Shown one piece after another: positions 21,944 through 29,845 of a DNA stretch of 35,369 nt. This DNA is from Bacteroidales bacterium (GTDB taxonomy: Bacteria; Bacteroidota; Bacteroidia; Bacteroidales; P3). A program made the translations under genes and the position numbers. The notes beneath the pieces were generated by a model. It had not been told where the DNA came from. It saw only the letters and a program-made list of their open reading frames with translations, and ran no database searches. The stretch is taken from positions 1 to 35,369 of the forward strand of contig JAEEIS010000226.1 of assembly GCA_016281475.1 (NCBI GenBank). The letters are read 5' to 3'. How positions within the stretch are numbered: position 1 is the first letter of the stretch; the number at the start of each line of letters is the position of its first letter.

Positions 21944-23482
21944 CTCAAGGTATTCTTTCCAAGCCTCGTAGCGTTCGCCTTTGAGCACACGGGGGAATTT
22001 GCTGGCACCGCCCGCCTTGCCCAGCCGCTCGCGCATGAAGTCGTAGAACACTTGCGTGGGTAGCACATCGATGAAAAGCTGCTTGACTGCCTCCTGTCGC
22101 TCCACGCGATAGTCGTCGTTCAACTCACAAAGGTAGCCGTCGATCTTTTTGATGGCCTCCTGTGCGTCCAGCGGATTGTCGGTACCTAGGTACCAGTGGT
22201 GGGCAAACATCGAATCGTGTCGTATGCCTGCCACCGTAAACTCGCAGATGTCCACGCCCATTTCTTCTGCCAGCATCTCCACTGCGCGGTTCATATTATC
22301 TTGCGACAGGTGCTCGCCGGCCAAACTGAGGAACTGCTTGGTGCGTCCTGTCACCATCATGTCGCCGTGCTTGATGTTGGAGAATTTCACCGTGTCGCCA
22401 ATCAAGTAACGCCATGCACCGGCGCAGGTGGAGAGCAGTATCGCGTAGTCGCGTCCTGCCTTCACTTCCTTCAGCGTTAGCGTCTGGCAGTCGGGGCGAA
22501 TGTTTCCTTCTTCGTCGAAATTGTCCTCGTTGAAAGGGACAAACTCGAAATAGATACCATTGTCCACCAGCAGTTGCATCTTGCGCCGCTTGAGGTTCAC
22601 TTGATAGGCTATGTAGCCTTCTGATGCAAGGTAGCTCTCCACAAACAATACCTCCTTGCCAAACAGCCGCTCAAAACTCTTCTCGTATGGCGCAAAGGCC
22701 ACACCGCTATGCACATATACCAGCAGGTTTGGCCACATCTCGTGGATGTTCTTCAACTTGTATTCCTTGACGATGCGTTCCAGCAGTATCTGCACCCATG
22801 CCGGCACTCCCACCAGCACTCCGATGTCCCACGTGGGGGCAGCTTTAACCATCTTGTCGAGTTTCTCGTTCCAGTCTTTCATCTGCGAGATTTCTTGCCC
22901 TGGTTTGTAGAAAAACTCAAACCACTTGGGGATTCTTCCCGCCGAGATGCCCGAGAGGTCGCCAGCATAGTATTTTCCTTCGGGGTAATATTGCAGGTCG
23001 GTGCTGCCTGCGATGCAGAGGATGCCGGAATCGTAGAATGAGGCGGGGAAGTTGTATTGCGAAGTGGAGAGGAACTGTCGGGTGCCCGCCCGGGTGATGC
23101 TGTTGAGCATGGCCCGCGTGATGGGGACAAACTTGCTGGAGGCTTCCGAGGTGCCCGAGCTGAGGGCGAAGTATTTCACCTTGCCCCTCCACGCCACGTT
23201 GCGCTCGCCTTTCAGGTTTCGGTACCACCATTCGCGGTGCATCTTGTTGTAGTCGAACACCGGCACCCGCTTGCGGAATTCTTCGGTGATGTTGCCAGAT
23301 CGCAATATCTCGGAGAATCCGTATTTTTCGCCAAAAGCGGTGTGTTGGGCACGACGTAGCAGCTTGCGCAACTCGCGTTGCTGGGCGCGAATGGGGTTGG
23401 TATGTCTCTTCTTCGTCTCTGTTGGGATGCTGTTTATCTCTGCAACCGACTTGATGAGTGCTCCTACAATGGGTACCTGCAT
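21923..23482 (-). CDS. GH3 family acyl-adenylate-forming protein
   Basis: This is a 519-residue protein of the GH3 family (plant auxin-responsive GH3 and bacterial homologues), ANL-like acyl-acid amido synthetases. The ATP/phosphate loop is ALSSGTSEASSKFVP (~110-124). Other family segments include SYLASEGYIAYQV, WRYLIGDTVKF and GRTKQFLSLAGEHL. Bacterial GH3 proteins are presumed to adenylate a carboxylic acid and join it to an amine; substrates in Bacteroidota are unknown. The last residues, EKLKIKN and the stop, are encoded by the AT-rich repeat (21923-21943), so the native C-terminus seems to have been overwritten. Confidence 0.85.
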   Translation of the reverse strand: MQVPIVGALIKSVAEINSIPTETKKRHTNPIRAQQRELRKLLRRAQHTAFGEKYGFSEILRSGNITEEFRKRVPVFDYNKMHREWWYRNLKGERNVAWRGKVKYFALSSGTSEASSKFVPITRAMLNSITRAGTRQFLSTSQYNFPASFYDSGILCIAGSTDLQYYPEGKYYAGDLSGISAGRIPKWFEFFYKPGQEISQMKDWNEKLDKMVKAAPTWDIGVLVGVPAWVQILLERIVKEYKLKNIHEMWPNLLVYVHSGVAFAPYEKSFERLFGKEVLFVESYLASEGYIAYQVNLKRRKMQLLVDNGIYFEFVPFNEDNFDEEGNIRPDCQTLTLKEVKAGRDYAILLSTCAGAWRYLIGDTVKFSNIKHGDMMVTGRTKQFLSLAGEHLSQDNMNRAVEMLAEEMGVDICEFTVAGIRHDSMFAHHWYLGTDNPLDAQEAIKKIDGYLCELNDDYRVERQEAVKQLFIDVLPTQVFYDFMRERLGKAGGASKFPRVLKGERYEAWKEYLEKLKIKN

Positions 23483-23570
23483 ATCATTAACTATTTATAT
23501 GGTTTTGATTTCTATTAATTGCCAATAAATCAACTTTTCGCATGATATTTGTCATGGCAAAAAGCAAATG

Positions 23571-23578
23571 CAAAGTTA
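23571..23578 (-). promoter_or_regulatory. Likely -7 box for GH3
   Basis: On the minus strand this reads TAACTTTG followed by C, matching TAnnTTTG, 88 bp before the GH3 start at 23482. A TTTG -33 box is not clear. Confidence 0.45.
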
Positions 23579-23609
23579 CAAAAAAAAATGAAAACTTGTT
23601 TTTTTTTCG

Positions 23610-23617
23610 TACTTTTG
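23610..23617 (+). promoter_or_regulatory. Likely -7 box for the U32 gene
   Basis: TACTTTTG followed by C matches TAnnTTTG, 24 bp before ATG 23642. It lies back to back with the GH3 box at 23571-23578, with an A/T homopolymer-rich stretch between them. Confidence 0.5.
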
Positions 23618-23641
23618 CATCTTCAATCATAATAAAAACGA

Positions 23642-24910
23642 ATGTTGATGAATAGTGCAGAAAGAATTGAGATAATGGCTCCTGTGGGATCATACGAGAG
23701 TCTGCGTGCCGCCTTGCAGGCGGGTGCCGACGCGGTCTATTTTGGGGTGGGCAACTTGAATATGCGGTCGCGGTCGGCTGCCAATTTCAGGCTGGAGGAC
23801 TTGCGGCGCATCGCCGACATCTGTCGCGAGGCAGGCGTGCGCACCTACCTGACGGTGAATACCATCATCTATAACCACGAGCTGGAGGAGATGCGCATGC
23901 TGGTGCAGGCAGCCAAGGATGCTGGCATCAGTGCCATCATTGCCAGCGACATGGCAGTGATAATCTACGCCCATAGTATCGGGGTGGAGGTGCATATCTC
24001 CACGCAGTGCAACATCTCGAATGTGGAGGCGGTTAGGTTTTTCGCCCAATGGGCAGATGTGGTGGTGACGGCACGCGAGCTGCCCTTGCGGCAGGTGGCG
24101 GAGATTACCCAGTTTATCCGCGACAACGACATCTGTGGTCCCAAGGGCGAGTTGGTGCAGGTGGAGGTGTTTGCTCATGGGGCGTTGTGCATGAGCGTAA
24201 GTGGCAAATGCTATCTGAGTCTCGACGAGTACAACTATAGTGCCAACCGCGGTGCATGCCTGCAGCTGTGCCGCCGCGAGTATCTGGTGAAGGATTTGGA
24301 GAGCGATACCGAGTTGGTGGTGTCGGGCAAGTACATCATGTCGCCCAAGGATTTGTGCACCATCGGCTTCTTGGACAAGATAGTCCATGCCGGCGTGCGA
24401 GTGTTGAAGATTGAGGGGCGTGGTCGTAGTGCGGACTACGTGAAGACAGTAGTGGAGTGCTATCGAGAGGCGTTGGACTCCATTGCGGAGGGCAGCTACA
24501 CGCAGGAGAAGATAGCAGGATGGACCGAACGGCTTGCCACCGTGTTCAACCGCGGCTTTTGGGACGGCTACTATCTCGGCCGCAAGATGGGCGAGTGGAG
24601 CGAACGCTACGGCTCGCAGGCGACTGAGAACAAGGTCTATCTCGGCAAGGTGACCAACTACTACACCCGCCCGCAGGTGGCGGAGATGAAGATTGAGACA
24701 TCCGAGCACCTAAAGGTAGGAGAAGACTTGATGGTGATAGGGCAGACCACAGGTGTCTATCGCGCCACGGTAGAGGAACTTAGGCTTGGCGACAGCGCAC
24801 AGCCGGTGTCGGAAGTGAAGCAGGGCGATGTCTTCAGCGTGAAGACCACCGAACCCCTGCACCGTGGCGACAAGCTGTATCGGGTGGACAAGGTGGTTGA
24901 CGAGTTTTGA
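23642..24910 (+). CDS. Peptidase U32 family protein (TrhP/YegQ-like)
   Basis: This is a 422-residue protein. The N-terminal TIM-barrel begins EIMAPVGSYESLRAALQAGADAVYFGVG. The U32 signature is exact: E175-V-F-x-x-G-A-L-C183-x4-G-x-C190-x-x-S (EVFAHGALCMSVSGKCYLS). The cysteine-rich segment ANRGACLQLCRREY follows. The C-terminal small beta domain is EVKQGDVFSVKT. Relatives include TrhP, which supports prephenate-dependent hydroxylation of uridine 34 in tRNA, and RlhA. At this length and domain order, TrhP is the best guess. Calling it a peptidase rests only on the historical family name. The fimbrillin-like gene starts 44 bp downstream on the same strand. Confidence 0.85.
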   Translation: MLMNSAERIEIMAPVGSYESLRAALQAGADAVYFGVGNLNMRSRSAANFRLEDLRRIADICREAGVRTYLTVNTIIYNHELEEMRMLVQAAKDAGISAIIASDMAVIIYAHSIGVEVHISTQCNISNVEAVRFFAQWADVVVTARELPLRQVAEITQFIRDNDICGPKGELVQVEVFAHGALCMSVSGKCYLSLDEYNYSANRGACLQLCRREYLVKDLESDTELVVSGKYIMSPKDLCTIGFLDKIVHAGVRVLKIEGRGRSADYVKTVVECYREALDSIAEGSYTQEKIAGWTERLATVFNRGFWDGYYLGRKMGEWSERYGSQATENKVYLGKVTNYYTRPQVAEMKIETSEHLKVGEDLMVIGQTTGVYRATVEELRLGDSAQPVSEVKQGDVFSVKTTEPLHRGDKLYRVDKVVDEF

Positions 24911-24954
24911 TTGGATAGAGCGTATGAACACTACACCCTAAAAATAAATATAAT

Positions 24955-26559
24955 ATGAAGGGTATGTATAAAATAGTGATAGTTGGCCTTATGATAGGAG
25001 TGGTTGTGCTGGCGGGCTGCAAGAAGGACTACGAGCCCGGTACATTGCTTGTTCAGATTGACAATGGTTGGAACAATATCGACGATGTGGCACTCCCTTG
25101 GCATAACAATGACTTGGTTTGGGTGAACAATCAGTCCTGCACCACCAGTGCGGCACATGGCTTATCGGCAAAGATAACCGACGTGGTGGAAGCCGACAAT
25201 TACCGAGCTATATACCCCGCCGACATTCTGGGGAAAAAAGTAGATATATCTGGCGTAAGCAACATTTATTTTGTCAAGCTGCCTCGTGAACAGCAGTATG
25301 AGGTGGACGACCTTGGTGAACAAAAGGTGAAGGTTCCGATGGGAGCGTTCTCGTCGAACAAGAGCCTGAAGTTCCATAATCTCTGCTCGCTCATCAAGGT
25401 GGTGATTACCAACAGAAGGGATGAAGACGTCGCACTTGGTCGCATCACCGTTACTGCTGGAACCGCCTACATTAGCGGTCAGAGCCGTGCCAGCGTGACG
25501 GGAAGTCAGAATGACTATATTTATGTAGTATCGCCTATTGTGGCTACAGCTGTATGGCACGATGTGTCGTTGGTGTTTCCTACCGCAAATAGACCTATTA
25601 TAGGCAATGGGAGTGATAATTCATACGTCTACTACATTGTGGTACCAAAATTTGATGAAGACGATGTGACCATTACCCTCTTTTCCACAAATGGTCGGAG
25701 TGCAACGTTTGAGAAACGGATGTCGGTCCAGTTGGGCAGAATAGAAACGGTGAGCCTGACGGTGGATAAGTGGGATGGGGAAGACCCACCAGATCCGCCA
25801 TCAGTTGATGGTGTGCTGTCAGGCGCATTCTCGGTGAGCAAAATCCAAAGGGTGTTCTTCTCGCAAGGCAACTTACAGTATCAGGCAAGCACCGACACAT
25901 GGCGTTTTGCCGAACACCAGTATGACTATGTTGGTAATAATAACAGCAATATCAGTCCCACCTACAGCGGCTGGATAGACCTCTTTGGATGGGGAACGGG
26001 CAATAATCCTACTTTGGCATCAGAAGACCCCTCCTACTATCCCATATTTGCCGACTGGGGCAACAATGCCATCATCAATGGGGGCAACACCGCTGGCAGT
26101 GGCTGGCGCACTTTGACTAGCGCAGAGTGGGAATATCTTCTCAACACCCGCATTAGTGCTACTTCCAAACGTGGCACGGGTAACATCAACGGAGTGGGTG
26201 GGTTAATTATCCTGCCCGACTGGTGGACTCTGCCCGCAGGATGTACATTCACCCCAGGGTTCTCCGAGTACGAAGTATATAGACCTTTTCCTGATTGGAC
26301 GCGTAACAGCTACACGCTCACTCAGTGGGCAGCGATGGAGGCTGCGGGTGCGGTGTTTCTGCCTGCGGCAGACAATCGATCCGGAACGAGTGTAATGGAT
26401 TGCAACCAGACTGGAAACTATTGGTCGTCCACAAAAGACGACTATTATGAGTCCGCCGCGCTCGGTTTAATTTTCTACGACTACTATATATTATGGAGAT
26501 TTGATGAATGCCCAGCAATCAATCGCAGGGCAGGGTGTTCTGTACGCCTTGTTCGTTAA
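24955..26559 (+). CDS. Fimbrillin-like lipoprotein with C-terminal lectin-fold-like domain
   Basis: This is a 534-residue lipoprotein with lipobox VLAGC (Cys22). Residues ~30-270 resemble fimbrillin or Mfa-like proteins, with strand-rich paired domains and KIVITNRRDEDVALGRI-type segments around 130-160. A PPDPPSV linker leads to a ~250-residue domain: FSVSKIQRVFFSQGNLQY, WIDLFGWGTGNN, WRTLTSAEWEYLLNTR, LPDWWTLPAG, then GNYWSST and a final GCSVRLVR. I know this domain as a multi-copy family in Bacteroidales, with a formylglycine-enzyme/C-type-lectin look and a variable YWSS-to-SVRLVR end. It is probably surface-exposed and ligand-binding. The variable end recalls targets of diversity-generating retroelements, but no reverse transcriptase is in the window. 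Confidence 0.7.
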   Translation: MKGMYKIVIVGLMIGVVVLAGCKKDYEPGTLLVQIDNGWNNIDDVALPWHNNDLVWVNNQSCTTSAAHGLSAKITDVVEADNYRAIYPADILGKKVDISGVSNIYFVKLPREQQYEVDDLGEQKVKVPMGAFSSNKSLKFHNLCSLIKVVITNRRDEDVALGRITVTAGTAYISGQSRASVTGSQNDYIYVVSPIVATAVWHDVSLVFPTANRPIIGNGSDNSYVYYIVVPKFDEDDVTITLFSTNGRSATFEKRMSVQLGRIETVSLTVDKWDGEDPPDPPSVDGVLSGAFSVSKIQRVFFSQGNLQYQASTDTWRFAEHQYDYVGNNNSNISPTYSGWIDLFGWGTGNNPTLASEDPSYYPIFADWGNNAIINGGNTAGSGWRTLTSAEWEYLLNTRISATSKRGTGNINGVGGLIILPDWWTLPAGCTFTPGFSEYEVYRPFPDWTRNSYTLTQWAAMEAAGAVFLPAADNRSGTSVMDCNQTGNYWSSTKDDYYESAALGLIFYDYYILWRFDECPAINRRAGCSVRLVR

Positions 26560-26630
26560 CATAGACAGGGTTTCATCGTGATAATGGAAGAGGATGGATA
26601 TTAAATATAGATACCTATTAACACAATAAT

Positions 26631-26648
26631 TAACGCTATAGGGCGTTA
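26631..26648 (+). terminator. Short hairpin after the fimbrillin-like gene
   Basis: TAACGC (26631-26636) and GCGTTA (26643-26648) form a 6-bp stem with a 6-nt loop, followed by TTGTTAGTG. It is a weak terminator candidate and lies 9 bp before ATG 26658, so it could equally affect translation of that gene. Confidence 0.35.
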
Positions 26649-26657
26649 TTGTTAGTG

Positions 26658-27218
26658 ATGACTACTGCTTATTGCAACACTACTAACGAGGTTAGAATAT
26701 ACCATACCCCATGGGGAGGCAACGCTTGGTGGGCAATATTGGTGTCGCTGGGATTCGTGGGACTGTTTGCGTGGCTTATTATTGGTGACCCCGCTTTGAG
26801 AGGGAATTGGATTTTTTGGTTTGGTATGATTTTCTTTGGGGTATTGGGTTTGTTCTTCCCTTTGTTGGCATTGTGGGAGAGACTGTCAGGCCGACCGGCG
26901 ATAGTGGTAATGGTCGACAAGGTTGTGTGTACATCATTGTGGAGGCGGTCGAAATACCGATTTGATGAGGTGAAGAAATTTAAATTGGTCGAATTGTGTG
27001 GACAGGAGCTAATTGCTGTGCATCTCAACAAGCGAGAGGAACGCCGTAGATTGCAGGGTACCTCAAGGACGGAACGTTCTGCGCGACGCTTGAATATAGG
27101 GCTGACAGGTGCGCAGGAGAACATCGCGGCTTCGGCACTGACTATGAAGCCGCAGGCGTTGTGCGACCTGCTGAACGAGAGATTAGATAATTATAAACAG
27201 AATTATGGCAAAATCTAG
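26658..27218 (+). CDS. Membrane protein, STM3941-like
   Basis: This is a 186-residue protein with two hydrophobic segments, AWWAILVSLGFVGLFAWLII and WIFWFGMIFFGVLGLFFPLL. A cytoplasmic PH-like part follows (AIVVMVDKVVCTSLWRRSKYRFDEVKKF) and a basic tail. The layout, a short N-terminus, two helices and then a sheet domain ending in a helix (PQALCDLLNERLDNY), resembles the STM3941 family of unknown role. ATG 26658 is chosen over TTG 26649. The 3' end overlaps the radA start by 14 nt, so radA is probably translationally coupled to it. Confidence 0.6.
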   Translation: MTTAYCNTTNEVRIYHTPWGGNAWWAILVSLGFVGLFAWLIIGDPALRGNWIFWFGMIFFGVLGLFFPLLALWERLSGRPAIVVMVDKVVCTSLWRRSKYRFDEVKKFKLVELCGQELIAVHLNKREERRRLQGTSRTERSARRLNIGLTGAQENIAASALTMKPQALCDLLNERLDNYKQNYGKI

Positions 27219-28569
27219 AACATATTTTTACTGTCGCGAGTGCGGTTATCAGTCGAGCAGTTGGCTGGGCAAATGTCCTGCCTGCGGCAAGTGGAACACC
27301 TTTGACGAGGAGGTGGTGTACCGCGACAAGCCAGCCAAGACTAAGGGCAAGGCAGGCGCAAAGGCCAGCGAGCCCAAGTTGATACAGCATGTGGTGTATA
27401 GCGAAACTCAGCGTATGCCGACCCGCTGTGCGGAGTTCGACCGGGTGCTGGGCGGTGGCATAGTACCAGGCAGTTTGTTGCTTCTGGGTGGCGAGCCGGG
27501 CATCGGCAAGAGTACGCTGCTACTGCAGACGGCGATGGCTGCCGTCGACCGAAAGATATTGTACGTCAGCGGCGAGGAAAGCGAGGAGCAGATCAAGATG
27601 CGTGCCGATAGGATAGGGGAGGCGAAGGGAGAACTGTATGTGGTGAGCGAGACTTCGATGGAGCGTATCTTTGAACATGTGGCAGGGGTGGAGCCCGACC
27701 TGCTGATAGTGGACTCGATACAGACCGTCAGCACCGAGGCTATCGAATCGGGTGCGGGCAGTTTGTCGCAGATAAGGGAGTGTACCACTCAGTTTCAACG
27801 TTATGCCAAGGAGAACGGGGTGCCGGTGCTGCTCGTTGGCCATATCACCAAGGACGGCACGCTGGCAGGTCCCAAGGTGATGGAGCATATCGTGGACGCG
27901 GTACTCCAGTTCGAGGGCGACCGCAACTACGGCTTCCGCATCCTCCGCGTGCTGAAGAACCGCTTTGGCTCCACCGCCGAACTGGGCATCTTCGAGATGC
28001 GTGGCAATGGACTGAAAGAGGTGGCAAACCCATCGGAACTGTTATTGGCGCATCGCGACGAAGAGCTCAGCGGTGCTGCGGTGGCGGCCACATTGGAGGG
28101 AGCCAGACCCATGTTCATCGAGGTGCAGTCGCTCGTGAGCACCGCCGTCTATGGCACTCCCCAGCGCAACGCCAACGGCTTCGACATGAGGAGGATGAAT
28201 ATGCTGTTGGCAGTGCTGGAAAAACGATGTGGATTCAAACTGGGTGCCAAGGATGTCTTTCTCAATGTGGCAGGCGGTGTGCGCGTCAACGACCCTGCCA
28301 TGGACCTCGCGGTAGCTTGCAGCATCCTCAGCAGCAATGTCGACATGCCCATATCTCCGCGCTACTGCTTTGCCGCCGAACTAGGGCTGAGTGGCGAGGT
28401 GCGTCCCGTCAGCCGTGTCGAGCAGCGCATCGGCGAGGCGGCCCGTCTAGGCTTCGAGAAGATATTTGTATCCAAATACGACGCCAAAGGCATCGACGCT
28501 TCCCGCTATCCCATCAAGATAGTGGCAGTCAGCGTCATCGAAGAAGCTTTCAGAGAACTATTCAGTTAA
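27205..28569 (+). CDS. radA: DNA repair protein RadA
   Basis: This is a 454-residue protein of normal RadA length. A four-cysteine zinc finger is at the N-terminus (Cys10, Cys13, Cys24, Cys27; CRECGYQSSSWLGKCPAC). The Walker A motif is GEPGIGKST (96-104). The RadA-specific KNRFG motif is at 251-255. A Lon-like C-terminal domain follows (NVAGGVRVNDPAMDLAVACSILSS). RadA is a DnaB-like helicase that drives branch migration in recombinational repair. It starts inside the 3' end of the preceding membrane-protein gene. Confidence 0.95.
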   Translation: MAKSRTYFYCRECGYQSSSWLGKCPACGKWNTFDEEVVYRDKPAKTKGKAGAKASEPKLIQHVVYSETQRMPTRCAEFDRVLGGGIVPGSLLLLGGEPGIGKSTLLLQTAMAAVDRKILYVSGEESEEQIKMRADRIGEAKGELYVVSETSMERIFEHVAGVEPDLLIVDSIQTVSTEAIESGAGSLSQIRECTTQFQRYAKENGVPVLLVGHITKDGTLAGPKVMEHIVDAVLQFEGDRNYGFRILRVLKNRFGSTAELGIFEMRGNGLKEVANPSELLLAHRDEELSGAAVAATLEGARPMFIEVQSLVSTAVYGTPQRNANGFDMRRMNMLLAVLEKRCGFKLGAKDVFLNVAGGVRVNDPAMDLAVACSILSSNVDMPISPRYCFAAELGLSGEVRPVSRVEQRIGEAARLGFEKIFVSKYDAKGIDASRYPIKIVAVSVIEEAFRELFS

Positions 28570-28571
28570 CA

Positions 28572-28607
28572 AACCCCTATAACCCCTATTCTCTTTATTA
28601 TCTCTAT
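28572..28607. repeat. Four 9-bp units between radA and the TSCPD gene
   Basis: AACCCCTAT, AACCCCTAT, TCTCTTTAT and TATCTCTAT follow each other with a 9 bp period and end 5 bp before ATG 28613. Only one arm is seen; no complementary units are present. Confidence 0.65.
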
Positions 28608-28612
28608 CCAAA

Positions 28613-28867
28613 ATGAAACATTTCTACAAAACCCATGAAACCTGCAGCGAAGCCATCGAGTTCGAGATTGTAGATGGACGTCTCCATAATGTCCAATTCA
28701 TAGGCGGTTGCGACGGCAACACGCAAGGCGTAGGTCGTTTGGTGGAGGGAATGAAAGTGGAGGATGTGCTGGACCGCTTGGAAGGCATCCGTTGTGGATG
28801 GAAGACAACCTCCTGCCCCGACCAACTTTGCAAAGCCATCCGTGATAAATTGAAAATTGAAAAATAA
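28613..28867 (+). CDS. TSCPD domain-containing small protein
   Basis: This is an 84-residue protein. It matches the stand-alone TSCPD family (the domain also found in some ribonucleotide reductases): THETCSEAIEFEI near the start, FIGGCDGNTQGVGRLVEGM in the middle, and the naming motif TSCPDQLCKAI near the end. The conserved cysteines suggest metal binding; the role is unknown. The last codons (KLKIEK and stop) are encoded by a 7-bp repeat arm (28847-28867). Confidence 0.85.
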   Translation: MKHFYKTHETCSEAIEFEIVDGRLHNVQFIGGCDGNTQGVGRLVEGMKVEDVLDRLEGIRCGWKTTSCPDQLCKAIRDKLKIEK

Positions 28868-28907
28868 TTGTCACACCCTTCATTTTTCAATTTATAATTT
28901 TTAATTC
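28847..28907. repeat. Period-7 inverted-repeat element between TSCPD and vsr
   Basis: The left arm is AAATTGA, AAATTGA, AAAATAA (28847-28867), inside the TSCPD gene up to its stop. The right arm is TCAATTT, ATAATTT, TTAATTC (28887-28907), running directly into ATG 28908 of vsr. AAATTGAAAAAT (28854-28865) pairs perfectly with 28882-28893. It spans from stop to start of the two genes. Confidence 0.8.
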
Positions 28908-29414
28908 ATGTCCGACCGCCTCACTCCCGAGCAACGCCGACGTTGCATGCAGGGCAACCGCAGTAGCGGCACCAAGCCCGAGCGGATACTTGCCCGCGAG
29001 TTGTGGCGTCGTGGCTACCGCTATCGCAAGAACCTTCGCACTGTGCCCGGCAGTCCCGACATCTGTTTCAAGAATCGCAAGGTGGCGGTGTTTGTCGACG
29101 GCGAGTTTTGGCATGGCCGCAACTGGCAGACCGAGCGTCAGCGCATCAAGAGCAACCGCGACTTCTGGTATGCCAAGATTGAGCGCAACATGGCTCGCGA
29201 CCACCGTGTCAATCTGCGTCTCCGCACCATGGGATGGACAGTCCTCCGCTTTTGGGAAAGCGAGGTGCGCAAGCATCTCACCGATTGCGCCGACCGTGTG
29301 GAGGAGGCGCTAAGGCAAAAACAATTGCAACACTTGCATCGTGTGTACGAATACGACACGCAATACGACAGCCTTGATGTCGCTGCCGAAGATGGTCTTG
29401 AATACGGCGAGTGA
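28908..29414 (+). CDS. vsr: Very short patch repair endonuclease (Vsr family), zinc-ligand-poor variant
   Basis: This is a 168-residue protein. The core runs RSSGTKPERILARELWRRGYRYR, then GSPDICF with the catalytic Asp51, and VFVDGEFWHG with Phe67, Trp68 and His69 at the same numbers as in E. coli Vsr. E. coli Thr63 and His64 are Val63 and Asp64 here; an Asp at 64 is common in the family. The structural zinc cysteines of E. coli (66, 73, 117) are not conserved: residue 66 is Glu and the later segment reads RFWES. Vsr nicks at T:G mismatches arising from 5-methylcytosine deamination. No cytosine methyltransferase gene lies in the window. The gene is convergent with the HMA gene, with stops 2 bp apart. 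Confidence 0.85.
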   Translation: MSDRLTPEQRRRCMQGNRSSGTKPERILARELWRRGYRYRKNLRTVPGSPDICFKNRKVAVFVDGEFWHGRNWQTERQRIKSNRDFWYAKIERNMARDHRVNLRLRTMGWTVLRFWESEVRKHLTDCADRVEEALRQKQLQHLHRVYEYDTQYDSLDVAAEDGLEYGE

Positions 29415-29416
29415 CT

Positions 29417-29734
29417 CTATGCCCTTTTCTTGCCTTTGCGTTTAGCAGGTGCGGCTTCGTCGCTGATAATTTTAATTTTGTAGCCAATCTTCGCAAATGC
29501 CTCTGTCAGCTGCTTCGCGTCGGTCTTGGCGGGGTCGTAGGTGATGACAACCAGCTGTTTCTCCAAGTTGGTCTCAATCTTCTTCACGCCCGCTTCGAAG
29601 CGGATGTTCTCCTTGATTTTCTTTTCGCAGCTTTGGCAGTGCATCTCGGGAGTGGTGGTCACTGTCAGCACACGCAGTTCCTTGCCTCCGAAGGCAATCA
29701 TCAATGCGGTTAAAATAACAAGTATTTGTTTCAT
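29417..29734 (-). CDS. Exported heavy-metal-associated (HMA) domain protein
   Basis: This is a 105-residue protein with signal peptide MKQILVILTALMIAFGG, then one HMA domain with the metal-binding motif MHCQSC (Cys33, Cys36), and a Lys/Ala-rich tail (APAKRKGKKRA). It is expected to bind Cu(I) or a similar ion in the periplasm. It is the last gene of a minus-strand set: Cys-rich protein, TonB receptor, HMA protein. This order is familiar from copper-related loci in Bacteroidota. Confidence 0.85.
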   Translation of the reverse strand: MKQILVILTALMIAFGGKELRVLTVTTTPEMHCQSCEKKIKENIRFEAGVKKIETNLEKQLVVITYDPAKTDAKQLTEAFAKIGYKIKIISDEAAPAKRKGKKRA

Positions 29735-29752
29735 TTTTTTTTGTGTTTATTC

Positions 29753-29845
29753 GTTGATATGTTGATATGTTGTGCGTCAGCGTCCCCTCTTCAGAGGGGT
29801 GGCCGTAAGGCCGGGGTATGTATGTTTTCAATTTTCACTTTTCAA
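29753..29845. repeat. Composite intergenic repeat between TonB receptor and HMA gene
   Basis: GTTGATAT is repeated with an 8 bp period (29753, 29761, then GTTGTGCG at 29769). Two hairpins follow: CCCCTCT-TC-AGAGGGG (29784-29799) and GGCC-GTAA-GGCC (29801-29812). Then 7-bp units TTTTCAA, TTTTCAC, TTTTCAA (29825-29845) run into the 3' end of the receptor gene, encoding its last residues (IEK). Sequences of the 'AGAGGGGTGGCCGTAAGGCCGGGG' type are, from memory, dispersed repeats in this order. Confidence 0.6.

Noticed and set aside
24955..26559. Diversity-generating retroelement target
   Set aside because: No reverse transcriptase, accessory gene or template repeat is in the window; kept only as a low-level observation on the variable end.
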